Assembly (NCBI GenBank): GCA_020404105.1
Contig: JADBWH010000061.1
Location: 1 to 60,666 of the forward strand
Source: Pseudanabaena sp. M53BS1SP1A06MG
Lineage (GTDB): Bacteria; Cyanobacteriota; Cyanobacteriia; Pseudanabaenales; Pseudanabaenaceae
Direction of reading: 5' to 3'
Length of the DNA stretch: 60,666 nt
Positions 47,983-57,766 of this stretch are shown piece after piece (within the stretch, counting starts at the first letter, position 1; each line of letters starts with the position of its first letter). A program made the translations under genes and the position numbers. Below the pieces are notes generated by a model that saw only the letters and a program-made list of their open reading frames with translations, made no database searches and was not told the DNA's origin.

Positions 47983-48465
47983 AGATCTACTAGATTAGCC
48001 TTACTCAGAATTTTTGTAGAACAGTTTGGCAGGCTCTACAAACTTATTTTTTATTTTACTGTGCGTCTCTAATCATATCTTTAGGGCTTGTAGCGTTTTC
48101 TGGTCTAGATGTGCTGAAGACATAGAAATGAAACTTAAAAATATCGTAATTGTCATAATGTTTATTAAGACAATTAGGATAAATGCCCATAAACTCATAC
48201 AGCTCTTTAAACTGCTCTAAAACCCAGAAATAGGTAGTACTGCAAAGTAGTTTTTTCAGTAATTGTGTTGCGGGCGCTTCGCGCCCGCAACACAATTACA
48301 TTGCATGACTACCCAAAAATATTTTTGAAGTCGGCACAAGGCAATGCCTTCAAAAATATTTCTGTGAATTAGGACTTACAAATAAAGAGGATAGTGAATT
48401 CCTTAGCATTTCGTAAATCCTATGAATACGTATATCTCAATCAGTAGGAGTATCTCTTTAAAGTA
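47983..48465. other. Intergenic region before mscS
   Basis: About 480 bp. It holds copy 3 of the 81-bp repeat, a hairpin AAATATTTTTGAAG / CTTCAAAAATATTT (48317-48361), a short hairpin TTTGTAGA / TCTACAAA near 48014-48043, and a minus-strand open stretch (48056-48232) that looks like a protein fragment cut off by the repeat. Confidence 0.6.
48233..48313 (-). repeat. 81-bp palindromic intergenic repeat, copy 3 (inverted)
   Basis: Read on the minus strand it has the same ends and outer arms as copies 1 and 2. The core stem is perfect (19 bp). Its loop reads GAA in this orientation, like copy 2. The A-rich spacer differs slightly (CTGAAAAAACTAC). Confidence 0.9.
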
Positions 48466-49281
48466 ATGGATTCAACGACAATTCAAACTGTTATCTCCAC
48501 AAACTTAAATCTGCTGGCTGGAGCGGCTTTCAAGGTAATTGCGGCAATCATCCTTTGGTTTATTGGACGCAAACTCATTGATCTTTCCATAAACATCACC
48601 TCTCGCGCCCTTAAAAATCAGCGTATTGATCCCACTCTGATTAGCTACCTCAACTCTAGTCTTGCGGTGCTATTAAATATCATTTTAGTAGTTGCCATTC
48701 TAGGCTACTTTGGTGTTGAAACTACCTCCTTTGCTGCACTGTTAGCGGCGGCTGGCGTAGCGATCGGAGCCGCATGGAGTGGACTGCTGGCTAATTTTGC
48801 CGCAGGGGCATTCTTGATTATCCTGCGCCCTTTCCAAGTTGGTGATTTCATCTCCGCCGCAGGCATCACAGGCACTGTTGTCGAGATTGGTCTATTTGTT
48901 ACTACCATCAACACCCCTGATAATGTCCGCACGATCATCGGCAACAACAAACTGTTCTCTGAAAATATTCAAAACTTCTCGGCTAACGACTATCGCCGAG
49001 TTGATATTCAGGTACAGCTAGATCATTCAGTCAACCCTAGCGAAGCGGTACGTGTTCTCCAAGAAAGAATTGCCAATATTCCTAATGTTATTAGCAATCC
49101 TGCTCCTGTAATTGAAATTCTCCATTTCACGCCTATGGGTCCCGAATTAGTAGTGCGTCCATTCTGCAACAACACCCACTATTGGCAAGTTTACTTTGAC
49201 ACCAATCGCGTCATCCGCGAAAGCTTTAGCGAGTCAGGATTCGCTACTCCTAAACAACATTTCCAAATTCGTCAATCCTAA
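48466..49281 (+). CDS. Small-conductance mechanosensitive channel (MscS family)
   Basis: A 271-residue protein. The pore helix TM3 is LLAAAGVAIGAAWSGLLANF (about 90-110), followed by AGAFLIILRPFQVGDFIS and the beta domain (TGTVVEIGLFVTTINTPDN). The protein releases solutes under hypo-osmotic shock. The length is that of the basic MscS type. It ends in a GC-rich terminator. Confidence 0.92.
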   Translation: MDSTTIQTVISTNLNLLAGAAFKVIAAIILWFIGRKLIDLSINITSRALKNQRIDPTLISYLNSSLAVLLNIILVVAILGYFGVETTSFAALLAAAGVAIGAAWSGLLANFAAGAFLIILRPFQVGDFISAAGITGTVVEIGLFVTTINTPDNVRTIIGNNKLFSENIQNFSANDYRRVDIQVQLDHSVNPSEAVRVLQERIANIPNVISNPAPVIEILHFTPMGPELVVRPFCNNTHYWQVYFDTNRVIRESFSESGFATPKQHFQIRQS

Positions 49282-49285
49282 ATCT

Positions 49286-49314
49286 AAAAAAGCCCCGTGT
49301 CACGGGGCTTTTTT
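49286..49314 (+). terminator. Terminator of mscS-like gene
   Basis: AAAAAAGCCCCGTG-T-CACGGGGCTTTTTT, a perfect stem ending in a T run. Confidence 0.94.
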
Positions 49315-49322
49315 ACAGCAAT

Positions 49323-49483
49323 CTTAAGACTGATGTTACGTGGAACAAATATCACCCTCACCCCCCTGCCCCCTCTCCCTTGAGGGGAGAGGGGGAGCTA
49401 GACAAATTTCTTGTTCCCCTCTCCCTTAATGGGAGAGGGGCTAGGGGTGAGGGTCTTAGAAACTTCCACGTAACATCAGTTAA
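49323..49483. repeat. Palindromic repeat of about 161 bp, MITE-like
   Basis: Inverted ends CTGATGTTACGTGGA (49330-49344) and its exact complement (49465-49479), extended outward by CTTAA with a 2-nt bulge. Inside are CCCCTCTCCCTTGAGGGGAGAGGGG-type C/G runs repeated on both strands, a composition common in cyanobacterial spacer repeats. The intergenic region 49282-49601 holds nothing else except the zwf leader. Confidence 0.75.
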
Positions 49484-49601
49484 GAGACAAAAGAACCTAC
49501 AATGCGTTTTATTAATCAGCGATCCTAAAGGAAAACATACGATATCCATCGAACACTAGATGTATTGGCTAGAATTTAGCTAGCGTTCAATAACCGAGCC
49601 T

Positions 49602-51131
49602 GTGGTACAAATACTCGAAAATCCCTTAAGGGTTGGTTTACAGCAAGAAAGAACCCCTGAACCATTAATCCTTGTGATCTTTGGTGCATCAGGCGATTTA
49701 ACCATCCGAAAGCTTGTTCCCGCAATCTACCATCTTAAACAGCAGCGTCGGCTGCCCCCTGAGCTGACCATCGTTGGTGTAGCTCGCAGACCTTGGAGTC
49801 ACGACTATTTTCGTGAGCAAATGCGTGAGGGTATAGAAAAATTCTCGGTAGGCATTGGGGCAGAAGCGATTTGGCAAGACTTTGCCGAAAGTTTGTATTA
49901 CCAATCGCTGGATATGAGCAATCTTGACGATTATCGTAAACTCAATAACTTGTTAGGAGAGATTGATAAAGAAAGAGGCACTCGCGGTAATCGGGTTTTT
50001 TATTTAGCAGTTTCGCCTAATTACTTCACCGATGCGATCGAGAAACTGGGACAGGCGGGAATGATCAAAAATGTCCAGAAAACTCGCTTGGTCATTGAGA
50101 AGCCTTTTGGTAGAGATTTATCTTCCTGTCAAGATCTTAACCGAGTGGTGCAGAAAGCTTGTGATGAAAAGCAGATCTATCGGATTGACCATTATCTAGG
50201 GAAAGAAACGGTTCAGAACCTCTTGGTTTTGCGCTTTGCCAATGCTATTTTTGAGCCATTGTGGAATCGACAATTTATCGATCATGTGCAAATTACAGTT
50301 GCTGAGACTGTTGGCGTGGAAGATCGGGCTGGCTATTACGAAAACTCTGGGGCGCTCAGAGATATGCTGCAAAACCATTTGATGCAGCTTTTCTGTTTAA
50401 CTGCAATGGAGCCGCCTAACTCGATGGATGCTGATTCCTTGCGAAATGAAAAGGTAAAGGTGATTCAAGCAACTCGTCTCGCGGATACACGCAAATTAGA
50501 ACGATCATCCGTCCGTGCTCAATATAGTGCTGGTTGGATGAAAGGTAATCAGGTAAAGGGTTATCGCAATGAACCCAATGTGAATCCTGAATCCCTTGTG
50601 CCCACCTATGTTGCCATGAAATTTGAAGTCAATAATTGGCGATGGCAAGGTGTACCTTTCTATTTACGAACTGGTAAAAGGATGCCGAAAAAAGTCAGTG
50701 AAATTGCGATTCAGTTTCGTGATGTCCCCTATTTACTATTTCAGTCAGCCGCTAAGCAGGTTTCACCCAATGTGCTAACACTGCGGATTCAACCTAATGA
50801 AGGGATTGCCTTAAGATTTGAGGCGAAGATGCCAGGGGCTGATCTGCGATCGCGTTCCGTAGAGATGGATTTTGGCTATGGTAAAACCTTTGGTATCGAA
50901 GGATCTGACGCTTATGATCGCTTGCTATTAGACTGTATGTTAGGCGATCAAACCCTATTTACACGCGGTGACGAAGTAGAAGCTGCTTGGAAAGTAGTAA
51001 CACCTGCATTAACTGCTTGGGAGCAGCCTAATGACCCTATTGTTGTTCCCCAGTATGAGGCAGGCACTTGGGGACCTACGGAAGCAGAACAACTAATTGA
51101 ACGTGATGGACGACAGTGGCGACGGCTATAA
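49602..51131 (+). CDS. zwf: Glucose-6-phosphate 1-dehydrogenase
   Basis: A 509-residue NADP-linked enzyme opening the oxidative pentose phosphate pathway. NADP site [15 protein letters not shown] (about 28-42), active-site [13 protein letters not shown] (about 200-212), and later [13 protein letters not shown]. It starts at GTG 49602, with the family N-terminus. It is followed by opcA, the usual cyanobacterial pair, with a terminator-like hairpin between. Confidence 0.97.
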   Translation: MVQILENPLRVGLQQERTPEPLILVIFGASGDLTIRKLVPAIYHLKQQRRLPPELTIVGVARRPWSHDYFREQMREGIEKFSVGIGAEAIWQDFAESLYYQSLDMSNLDDYRKLNNLLGEIDKERGTRGNRVFYLAVSPNYFTDAIEKLGQAGMIKNVQKTRLVIEKPFGRDLSSCQDLNRVVQKACDEKQIYRIDHYLGKETVQNLLVLRFANAIFEPLWNRQFIDHVQITVAETVGVEDRAGYYENSGALRDMLQNHLMQLFCLTAMEPPNSMDADSLRNEKVKVIQATRLADTRKLERSSVRAQYSAGWMKGNQVKGYRNEPNVNPESLVPTYVAMKFEVNNWRWQGVPFYLRTGKRMPKKVSEIAIQFRDVPYLLFQSAAKQVSPNVLTLRIQPNEGIALRFEAKMPGADLRSRSVEMDFGYGKTFGIEGSDAYDRLLLDCMLGDQTLFTRGDEVEAAWKVVTPALTAWEQPNDPIVVPQYEAGTWGPTEAEQLIERDGRQWRRL

Positions 51132-51134
51132 ACT

Positions 51135-51167
51135 CTCCAATAAGTTGGCTTCACCAACTTATTGGAG
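51135..51167 (+). terminator. Hairpin between zwf and opcA
   Basis: CTCCAATAAGTTGG / CCAACTTATTGGAG around CTTCA, 3 bp past the zwf stop. It has no T run, so it may be leaky or stabilise the zwf mRNA. Confidence 0.7.
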
Positions 51168-51262
51168 GCTAAATAACCTAAATAACATTTTGAGGATTTT
51201 GGCATTTCCTGAATCTCTCAAACTCAAGGTAAACGGTGTTGATTTAGATTTAACTTTTCCCT

Positions 51263-52384
51263 ATGAATACTCAAGCAACTCCCGTCGTATCTTTGCAAGC
51301 TCCCAAAGATGTCTCGGTATCTCAAGTCGAAGCGGAGCTAAGCAAAATTTGGCAGTCCTATGGAGAAAGCTCTGCGGCTCGTGCCACCACATTTAACCTA
51401 TTGGTATATGAACCAGAAACTATTGGTGCAGCATCACGGATTGCTTCGGTAGAATCGATCGCCTCTCAAAGCCCCTGTCGAGTTATTGATCTCGTTACAG
51501 TTGAGGGAGAAGATCAAGGAATTTCCGCACAAGTTGCAGCCTATTGTCCAATTCAAAAGAGTCGTAGCTCTTTAATTTGCGGAGAATACATCACCCTCTC
51601 TGGGGCAAAGCTTGCCTTTGAGCGAGTCCATAGTATTCTTCCAGAATTGCTGATCCCTGATTTACCAGTATTTCTATGGTGGAAGGATAGCCCTGCACCA
51701 AATACCAGAATGTTTGAGAAGCTGGTCAATTTAAGCGATCGCCTAATTATGGACTCAGCAACTTTTAGCAATTCGGAGGCAGACTTGCTAAAGGTCAAAA
51801 CAATGATCCAAGCTAGCACTCAAATTGCTGATCTTAACTGGCAACGTTTAGCTCCTTGGCAAGAACTCACTGCTCAAGCCTTTGACCAACCTGATCGCCG
51901 TGCAGCCGTTTGGGAAATCGATGGAATTACGATTGACTATGAACGTGGCAATAGTACCCAAGCACTGATGTTTTTAGGCTGGATTGCCAGCCGTCTGGAA
52001 TGGGAACCACTTGAACGTAACAGTGAAGGTGGTGATTATGACATTCAGCACATTATTTTCGAGGGGCGGCACAATCTGAGAATCAAAGCTGAACTTGCCG
52101 CGATCCCCGTTGGCGATCCTGGAGAAGTAGTGGGCGATTTGATTGGTTTACGCTTAACTGCCTCTAATCAAAATACTGATGCGTGTAATGTGTTCTGCTC
52201 GGAGTCTACAGGCTGTATGCGGATGGAAGCTGGAGGTGGTGCACAAAACTACCGCGTGCATCAGGTGTCGCCTTTATCTGATCAAAGTGCAGATACGCTT
52301 CTCGGGCAACAGTTACAGCGTTGGGGGCGAGAGGTACTTTTCGAGGAAAGTCTCGCACTCGTAGCAAAAATATTAGCTTTATAA
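51263..52384 (+). CDS. opcA: Glucose-6-phosphate dehydrogenase assembly protein OpcA
   Basis: A 373-residue protein that activates and assembles G6PDH in cyanobacteria. Conserved stretches include NLLVYEPETIG, PDLPVFLWWKDSP (about 133) and LAPWQELTAQAFDQP (about 195). Several Cys (CNVFCSESTGCMR) are near the end and could be redox-active. Its position after zwf supports the call. Confidence 0.95.
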   Translation: MNTQATPVVSLQAPKDVSVSQVEAELSKIWQSYGESSAARATTFNLLVYEPETIGAASRIASVESIASQSPCRVIDLVTVEGEDQGISAQVAAYCPIQKSRSSLICGEYITLSGAKLAFERVHSILPELLIPDLPVFLWWKDSPAPNTRMFEKLVNLSDRLIMDSATFSNSEADLLKVKTMIQASTQIADLNWQRLAPWQELTAQAFDQPDRRAAVWEIDGITIDYERGNSTQALMFLGWIASRLEWEPLERNSEGGDYDIQHIIFEGRHNLRIKAELAAIPVGDPGEVVGDLIGLRLTASNQNTDACNVFCSESTGCMRMEAGGGAQNYRVHQVSPLSDQSADTLLGQQLQRWGREVLFEESLALVAKILAL

Positions 52385-52412
52385 ATAAAGGCTCGCTTAG
52401 CGAGCCTTTATT
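52384..52412 (+). terminator. Terminator of opcA
   Basis: AATAAAGGCTCGC / GCGAGCCTTTATT around TTA, starting at the stop codon. Confidence 0.9.
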
Positions 52413-52449
52413 ATTTCAATCAAAAGTGGATACAATGCATCCCCTTAGA

Positions 52450-52776
52450 TTAAAACTCTTCAATTTCTAATTGTCCAACGATAAATGCTACACAGCCGAA
52501 AGCACAGGTAATCGGTAAGGGATTTTTAAAGATAAAACTAAATATTGAGGCAATACAGGAAATTGCAATCGCGGCAAATGTCCAGAATTTTTCATCGTCG
52601 CTCATCCCTTTAGCAGCTTTGATTTCGCGAAGGGTATCGTTAGGGATAGGTAAGGGCATCACAGAACTTGGGGGAAATGCCCAATAGTTACAGCAGCGTT
52701 CTACAAATAGGTCAGTCCAACCATTTTCTTGACACCATTCGTCAATCCATTCATCCCGAAAACGCTTCATATGCAC
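52450..52776 (-). CDS. Hypothetical protein with C-terminal membrane helices
   Basis: A 108-residue protein. The N-terminal half is soluble with clustered Cys and Trp (RDEWIDEWCQENGWTD, ERCCNYWAFPP); the end has two helices (FWTFAAIAISCIASIFSFIF; LPITCAFGCVAFIVG). An alternative start is ATG 52770. No family is recognised. Confidence 0.6.
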   Translation of the reverse strand: MHMKRFRDEWIDEWCQENGWTDLFVERCCNYWAFPPSSVMPLPIPNDTLREIKAAKGMSDDEKFWTFAAIAISCIASIFSFIFKNPLPITCAFGCVAFIVGQLEIEEF

Positions 52777-52802
52777 AAGTTATCAATAGGGCAATAAAAG
52801 AG

Positions 52803-52834
52803 AAACATGAGTAGCGCAAATGCTACTCATGTTT
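52803..52834 (-). terminator. Terminator of the AI-2E family gene
   Basis: AAACATGAGTAGC / GCTACTCATGTTT with a 6-nt loop, about 90 bp past the stop at 52923. Confidence 0.75.
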
Positions 52835-52922
52835 ATTTTATTTAGATTAACAGAGTATCTATTGATTCGACTATAATTTACAAAAACTTAAAGTAATCAA
52901 GGATTATTCCTCATAGATTCCT

Positions 52923-54017
52923 TTACTTTAGTAAAACCTCAGTATTTGGATCGGCTATTACCTCAACTTCCTTGGTTATTGGTGGCTTAACACCACGAAT
53001 TGTGTCAAATGTGCCTTTGATGAAACCTGCGATCGGTACGGCGACTAATAGACCTAAAACCCCATTGAGCTTAAAACCAATATCTAGGGAAATGAGCATC
53101 CATACAGGGTTAAGTCCTGTTAATTCGCCGACAATGCGGGGACCAAGTACATTTTCGACGACCTGAATCACTGCTACAGCGACCAATAAAACCTTTACGC
53201 CTAGCCAAAAGTTTTGTAAAGCAAGCAATAGACTAATCGTAATAATCGATGTGGAGCCACCAAGGGGAATTAAACTCGCAATTCCAATCCCAAAACCAAA
53301 TAGCTGAGCCAAGGGGACACCTAAAATCATCAGGGCTGTGGTTTGGCATACACCGAGGATCGTTGCTAAAGTGACTTGCCCGACAATAAAGCGTTCAAAA
53401 TTGCGGGGTAGCAGATTACGCACTTGATCATTCCATTTCTGGGGGAGCCAACTCAGTAAACCATTCCATAGATCCTGTCCACGTAGAACCAGAAAAATAG
53501 AAAATACTAACGTTAGGAAAACGTTGACAATACTACCGATCGCTCCAAAAACAAGTCCAAAAAGCTGACTGGTTAACGATCTCAATACTCCAGTTAGTTT
53601 TTCAATTAATTGATTAAAGGTACTGCTAATATCGATGGGTAATTGCTGAGCGATCGCCCAAGTCTCAAGGGTTTGCAACTGCTGCTGACCTGACTTAATC
53701 CAATCAGGCAGACGCACAAGTAATTCATTAGCCTGAGCTAAAATTAGCGGTACAAGAAAAATGGCTAGAGTGCTTAGCAGCATAAAAAAGATGAGGATCA
53801 CTAATCCTGCGGCAATTCCTCGCTTCACTCTCAACTTAATTAGAAAGCGAATGGGATAGTCTAGCAAAAAGGAAATTACTGTTGCCGTAATGAGGATGCT
53901 GACTAATGGCTGTAATTCTCGACCTAGCAACAACAATAACCAACCATTGAGAAAAATCAATGGAAAAGTTAAGCCAATCGAAAACCAACGAGGTAGCTTA
54001 TTCAGGGTCTCAATCAT
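52923..54017 (-). CDS. AI-2E family transporter (PerM-like)
   Basis: A protein of about 364 residues with eight or so hydrophobic helices. The family signature is in GFGIGIASLIPLGGSTSIITI and VVENVLGPRIVGELTGLNPV. Members are called AI-2 exporters or Na+/H+ antiporters; the substrate is not known here. The frame opens to a TTG at 54026, and ATG 54017 is preferred. Confidence 0.88.
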   Translation of the reverse strand: MIETLNKLPRWFSIGLTFPLIFLNGWLLLLLGRELQPLVSILITATVISFLLDYPIRFLIKLRVKRGIAAGLVILIFFMLLSTLAIFLVPLILAQANELLVRLPDWIKSGQQQLQTLETWAIAQQLPIDISSTFNQLIEKLTGVLRSLTSQLFGLVFGAIGSIVNVFLTLVFSIFLVLRGQDLWNGLLSWLPQKWNDQVRNLLPRNFERFIVGQVTLATILGVCQTTALMILGVPLAQLFGFGIGIASLIPLGGSTSIITISLLLALQNFWLGVKVLLVAVAVIQVVENVLGPRIVGELTGLNPVWMLISLDIGFKLNGVLGLLVAVPIAGFIKGTFDTIRGVKPPITKEVEVIADPNTEVLLK

Positions 54018-54123
54018 ACGAAACAATATGGTGCGCTAGATATCTATTAAAATTGTGCGTTAAAAGTGTTGGTTAAAACTGGAAATCCAAAAAAGTTTTT
54101 GACAAAGAGTAAACATTGCCCCA

Positions 54124-54825
54124 CTATCCTAAGTAAGCTTGGCGGACTCTTTCGTCAAGTAATAAATCAGAGGCTTGTCCTTCAATTGTAATTATTCCTG
54201 ATTCCATCACATAACCACGGTTAGCATTTTGCAGAGCTAAGGTGGCATTTTGTTCAACTAAGAGAATAGTTACACCAGATTTATTCATTTCCACAATCGT
54301 TTTAAAAATCTCCCTAACAATTTGCGGTGCTAAGCCTAAGCTCGGTTCATCGAGCAATAATAACTTTGGTCGGCTCATTACTGCACGGGCGATCGCTAAC
54401 ATTTGCTGTTCACCACCACTGAGGGTTCCCGCGAGTTGATCGCGTCGCTCACCGAGGCGGGGAAAAATCTGAAATTGCTTTTCGATATCGGCTTTAATCC
54501 CCCAGCGATCGCTCCGCAAAAAGGCTCCTAATTCCAAATTATCTAATACTGTTTGTCGAGCTAATACTCTGCGACCTTCTGGACTATGTGCTATACCAAC
54601 TTGCGCTACTTGATCGGGTCTGAGATTCGTAATATTTTTGCCTTTGTAAAGGATCTGTCCTGATCGCGGTGTTAGCAAGCGCGAAATCGTGCGTAAAGTT
54701 GTCGTTTTGCCCGCACCATTTGCCCCGATTAAAGTGACAACTTCACCCTCATTGACAGTCAAGCTCACATCCTGCAAAGCCTGAATTCCGCCATAGTTAA
54801 CACTAAGGTTGTTGATTTCTAACAC
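54124..54825 (-). CDS. livF: Branched-chain/neutral amino acid ABC transporter ATPase (LivF/NatE-like)
   Basis: A 233-residue ATPase. Walker A GANGAGKTTT (about 34-43), signature LSGGEQQMLAIARAV (about 134) and Walker B LLLLDEPSLGLAP (about 155). GIAHSPEGRRVLARQTVLDNL is typical of the LivF branch. No permease (LivH/M) or LivG lies beside it; the partners must be elsewhere, as known for cyanobacterial Nat systems. Confidence 0.88.
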   Translation of the reverse strand: MLEINNLSVNYGGIQALQDVSLTVNEGEVVTLIGANGAGKTTTLRTISRLLTPRSGQILYKGKNITNLRPDQVAQVGIAHSPEGRRVLARQTVLDNLELGAFLRSDRWGIKADIEKQFQIFPRLGERRDQLAGTLSGGEQQMLAIARAVMSRPKLLLLDEPSLGLAPQIVREIFKTIVEMNKSGVTILLVEQNATLALQNANRGYVMESGIITIEGQASDLLLDERVRQAYLG

Positions 54826-54937
54826 CGATCCTCATCTCCCAAATTTTTAACCTAAGTTATACTAAATCAAACAATGATCTATGTGCGGCGCAGAGCGTCA
54901 CCTATATCATTACTGTATATTGCTGTGGAGCCTTGCA

Positions 54938-55666
54938 ATGGTTCTTTTGAATGTCAACCCACCATCGGTTAGCGAAAATCTGGTCAGTGAGATTGATGAA
55001 GAGCTTATTGATGAGATTAAATGCCCACCTACTGATTTATATAGTGACGAACCAGAATTGGAAAGTGATTTACACCGAGAACAGATTGATTTATTAATTC
55101 GCCTTTTAAAATATTACTGGCGCGATCGCCAAGATGTCTACGTCACTGGGAATCTCACCGTTTATTACAACGAGCAACAATTAAAAACAAGGGATTTTCG
55201 CGGACCCGATGTATTTGTGGTGATGGATACAGAGAATCGCGATCGCAAAAGTTGGGTGTTGTGGAGTGAAGGTGGTAAATATCCCAATCTGGTGATTGAA
55301 TTGCTATCTAGTTCCACAGCAAAAGTGGATCGGGGTACAAAAAAGCAGCTATATCAAGATGTGTGGCGCTTACCCAACTATTTTTGGTTTGATCCTCACA
55401 GTCTAGAATTTGCAGGATTTCATTTAGTTGATGGTAAATATGAGGCAATCCAACCCAATGAGTCAGGTTGGCTATGGAGCGACCAACTTGAACTGTATCT
55501 AGGTATTCATGCTAATCAATTACGTTGGTTTACTGCGAATGGTGAAATTGTGCCACTACCAGAGGAACAGGAACGTCTAGCTAAGGAACAGGCAATCCAA
55601 AGGGCAGAAAGACTAGAAGCAATTTTGCGATCGCAAGGTATTGATCCTGACCAATTGCTAACCTAA
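54938..55666 (+). CDS. Uma2 family (DUF820) protein with coiled-coil tail
   Basis: About 242 residues. RGPDVFVVMDTENRDRKSW and PNLVIELLSSSTAKVDRGTK give the D and E of the nuclease-like site. The C-terminal about 40 residues are a charged helix (EEQERLAKEQAIQRAERLEA) ending RSQGIDPDQL, like the 11753 gene. ATG 54938 with GGAG upstream is chosen over an ATG at 54881. Confidence 0.88.
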   Translation: MVLLNVNPPSVSENLVSEIDEELIDEIKCPPTDLYSDEPELESDLHREQIDLLIRLLKYYWRDRQDVYVTGNLTVYYNEQQLKTRDFRGPDVFVVMDTENRDRKSWVLWSEGGKYPNLVIELLSSSTAKVDRGTKKQLYQDVWRLPNYFWFDPHSLEFAGFHLVDGKYEAIQPNESGWLWSDQLELYLGIHANQLRWFTANGEIVPLPEEQERLAKEQAIQRAERLEAILRSQGIDPDQLLT

Positions 55667-55669
55667 AAA

Positions 55670-57079
55670 TCACAAACTATACTTCGTAAACAAATAAACA
55701 TCATCTTTCTGATACTCAAGTTTGAAGCTAGGTATTTTTTTTGCTTGTTCAACTAAGCTGAGAGCATAATTGCGATCGCTTCGATATCCAGCATGTCTAG
55801 TATTTAGTAGAATATATTCAAATGCTTCAAGATTATGTTGAATATCAGAGAAAGCCATCTTAACTTGTTCGCGATGGGTAACATGAGGAGCAATTTCATG
55901 AGTAGTTAAAATACTGCCTTTCTTGTTTTTCACTAGTGCGATCGCTTCATTATTGGCTTGCCAAGTGTCTAAAGATTGTAAATATTCGCCCATAAATAGA
56001 TTTAGCCTTGACATTGTTATAAATGCTAATACTGTCCAAAATATGACAAATCGATATCTCCACTTCTTGAAATCTATAAATTTATTGATTCCAGAGATCA
56101 CCATCACAATCAAAATTGGTAAAACAGTTAAAGGATAGTGGTTTGCTAAATATCTTTGAGGGGGATAATCTGACAAGATATTCATCAATATAGTTGGAGA
56201 TGCAATTAACAATAATGTTTTATTTGCAGACTTGAAAGACCAAATAGCTGGGGCAAACAATAACAACAAGTATATTAAGCTATCAATCGAAAAAATCTTA
56301 TTTAGAATCAAATTTGGTTTAATAAATAAATTGCTTAATATTTCCAAATAAGAACTTCCCAAAGAGCCATATAGAGATAAAAATCTTCCTGATTTAGAAC
56401 CAAATATAGGCATTAGTATTTGAGTTGCAGTTAAAAACCACAATATACCCAAAGCAATAGCAATGACTCCCATTAATCTTTTCTTTCTGAGAACTAGCCA
56501 TATTCCTAATGCAATTACAGTTAGAGAAAAAACAGCTTTACAACTAAGTAGGATAAATAAAGTAAAACAAAAATTAACTAGCTTATTTTCTTCAACCCAT
56601 AAAATGATCCATAATAAGCATGGGACTGCAAATATATCAGGATGAAAATCATATGTTGAGTTAGCGTTAAATAATATTGGAGAAAAAAGATATATTAGAA
56701 TTACCAAGTAAATCTGTTTGTCTTCTACTCTTTTTTGTTTAGACAAACTTATTATAGGTAATATGCCGGATGAGATAGCAATTGCCTGAATTAAAAATAG
56801 CCAATGAATATCTGGATAAATTCTGTAAAAAACACTTAATGGATAAAGAATAAAAGCAACATGATCTCCTAGAAGATTAACATCTATGATAGAAGATTTT
56901 GGAACTATGTTTTGACTTAATAGCCAAAGACCTTGATCAAAAAAACCTAGATCTAATGCTCCAGATTGAAACAGGGAATGCCTTAAACTGCTAAAAAAGA
57001 ATAACACTAGAGTGCTTATGACAGTCACTATCAAGTTGTTCTTAATAGAGGAATAATCTAGTTCTTTCTTGAAATTCAT
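55670..57079 (-). CDS. DUF2079 multi-pass membrane protein
   Basis: A 469-residue integral membrane protein with about ten helices. LDLGFFDQGLWLLSQ, DVNLLGDHVAFILYPL and STYDFHPDIFAVPCLLWI are DUF2079 hallmarks; the family is related to GT-C lipid-linked sugar transferases. It overlaps the next upstream gene by one base (TAATG), so it belongs to a surface-polysaccharide-type operon with the GT2 gene. Confidence 0.85.
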   Translation of the reverse strand: MNFKKELDYSSIKNNLIVTVISTLVLFFFSSLRHSLFQSGALDLGFFDQGLWLLSQNIVPKSSIIDVNLLGDHVAFILYPLSVFYRIYPDIHWLFLIQAIAISSGILPIISLSKQKRVEDKQIYLVILIYLFSPILFNANSTYDFHPDIFAVPCLLWIILWVEENKLVNFCFTLFILLSCKAVFSLTVIALGIWLVLRKKRLMGVIAIALGILWFLTATQILMPIFGSKSGRFLSLYGSLGSSYLEILSNLFIKPNLILNKIFSIDSLIYLLLLFAPAIWSFKSANKTLLLIASPTILMNILSDYPPQRYLANHYPLTVLPILIVMVISGINKFIDFKKWRYRFVIFWTVLAFITMSRLNLFMGEYLQSLDTWQANNEAIALVKNKKGSILTTHEIAPHVTHREQVKMAFSDIQHNLEAFEYILLNTRHAGYRSDRNYALSLVEQAKKIPSFKLEYQKDDVYLFTKYSL

Positions 57080-57684
57080 TAGTTTGGAATTTTTGATTTT
57101 TTTACAAATAAAAAGTAAGCACGCCTAAAAATAATTGGTAATGTCAACAAGAATACTGCTAAAGCAGAAAATATGACTATTAAATATGGATTTGTTTTTA
57201 TGCTTAAAGTTCCTAAAAATGAGTATATAAGGCAACTTGGTGTAGTTCCTAATAACATTCCAGTTATATATGTCTTAAAGTGAATATTTTTTAGAGAAGT
57301 AACTGCTGAAACAATTACAGAGAATGGAAGTACCAAGCAAGCATAGGCTATTTTAACAGTAGTATTAGAAAGTGAGAAATTTATTTTAGTTTTTTTGGCT
57401 TTACTAAAGAAAACTAAGTCTATTGGATTTTTTTTATTAACACTAAAATTAATATATCTGAATACATAATAAGAAATAGTGCATGATAAGAAATTGCAGA
57501 ACAGAGATAAAAAAATACCGACAGGATATCCAAATACTGTACCCAAAAAATAATTTAAAATTGATATTGGAATAATTGTAGAAGCCCCAGTTATATAAAT
57601 TAAAATCGAAACAATAATTTTAAATGAGTAGGAACTATATCTTTCTGGCAACCAAAAAATTATTTTGATCAATTCAGACGACAA
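57079..57684 (-). CDS. TVP38/DedA-like membrane protein, start uncertain
   Basis: At least 201 residues from TTG 57684. The core SILNYFLGTVFGYPVGIFLS and a later PSCLIYSFLGTL resemble the SNARE-associated/TVP38 family. The same frame stays open upstream to about 57795 and encodes a good transmembrane helix (LRNFFIPILVLLILIILNIT), which the family normally has, so the true start is probably earlier. No ATG, GTG or TTG is available there. Confidence 0.65.
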   Translation of the reverse strand: MSSELIKIIFWLPERYSSYSFKIIVSILIYITGASTIIPISILNYFLGTVFGYPVGIFLSLFCNFLSCTISYYVFRYINFSVNKKNPIDLVFFSKAKKTKINFSLSNTTVKIAYACLVLPFSVIVSAVTSLKNIHFKTYITGMLLGTTPSCLIYSFLGTLSIKTNPYLIVIFSALAVFLLTLPIIFRRAYFLFVKKSKIPN

Positions 57685-57766
57685 TCCAGTTATATTTAAA
57701 ATAATAAGTATTAGTAAAACTAATATTGGAATGAAAAAATTTCTTAGGGTAGCCAGTTTAGACCTC

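Noticed and set aside
49349-49450. Repeated CCCCTCTCCC units considered as a CRISPR-like array
   Set aside because: The units are inverted, not direct, and there are no regular spacers; it is one palindromic element.
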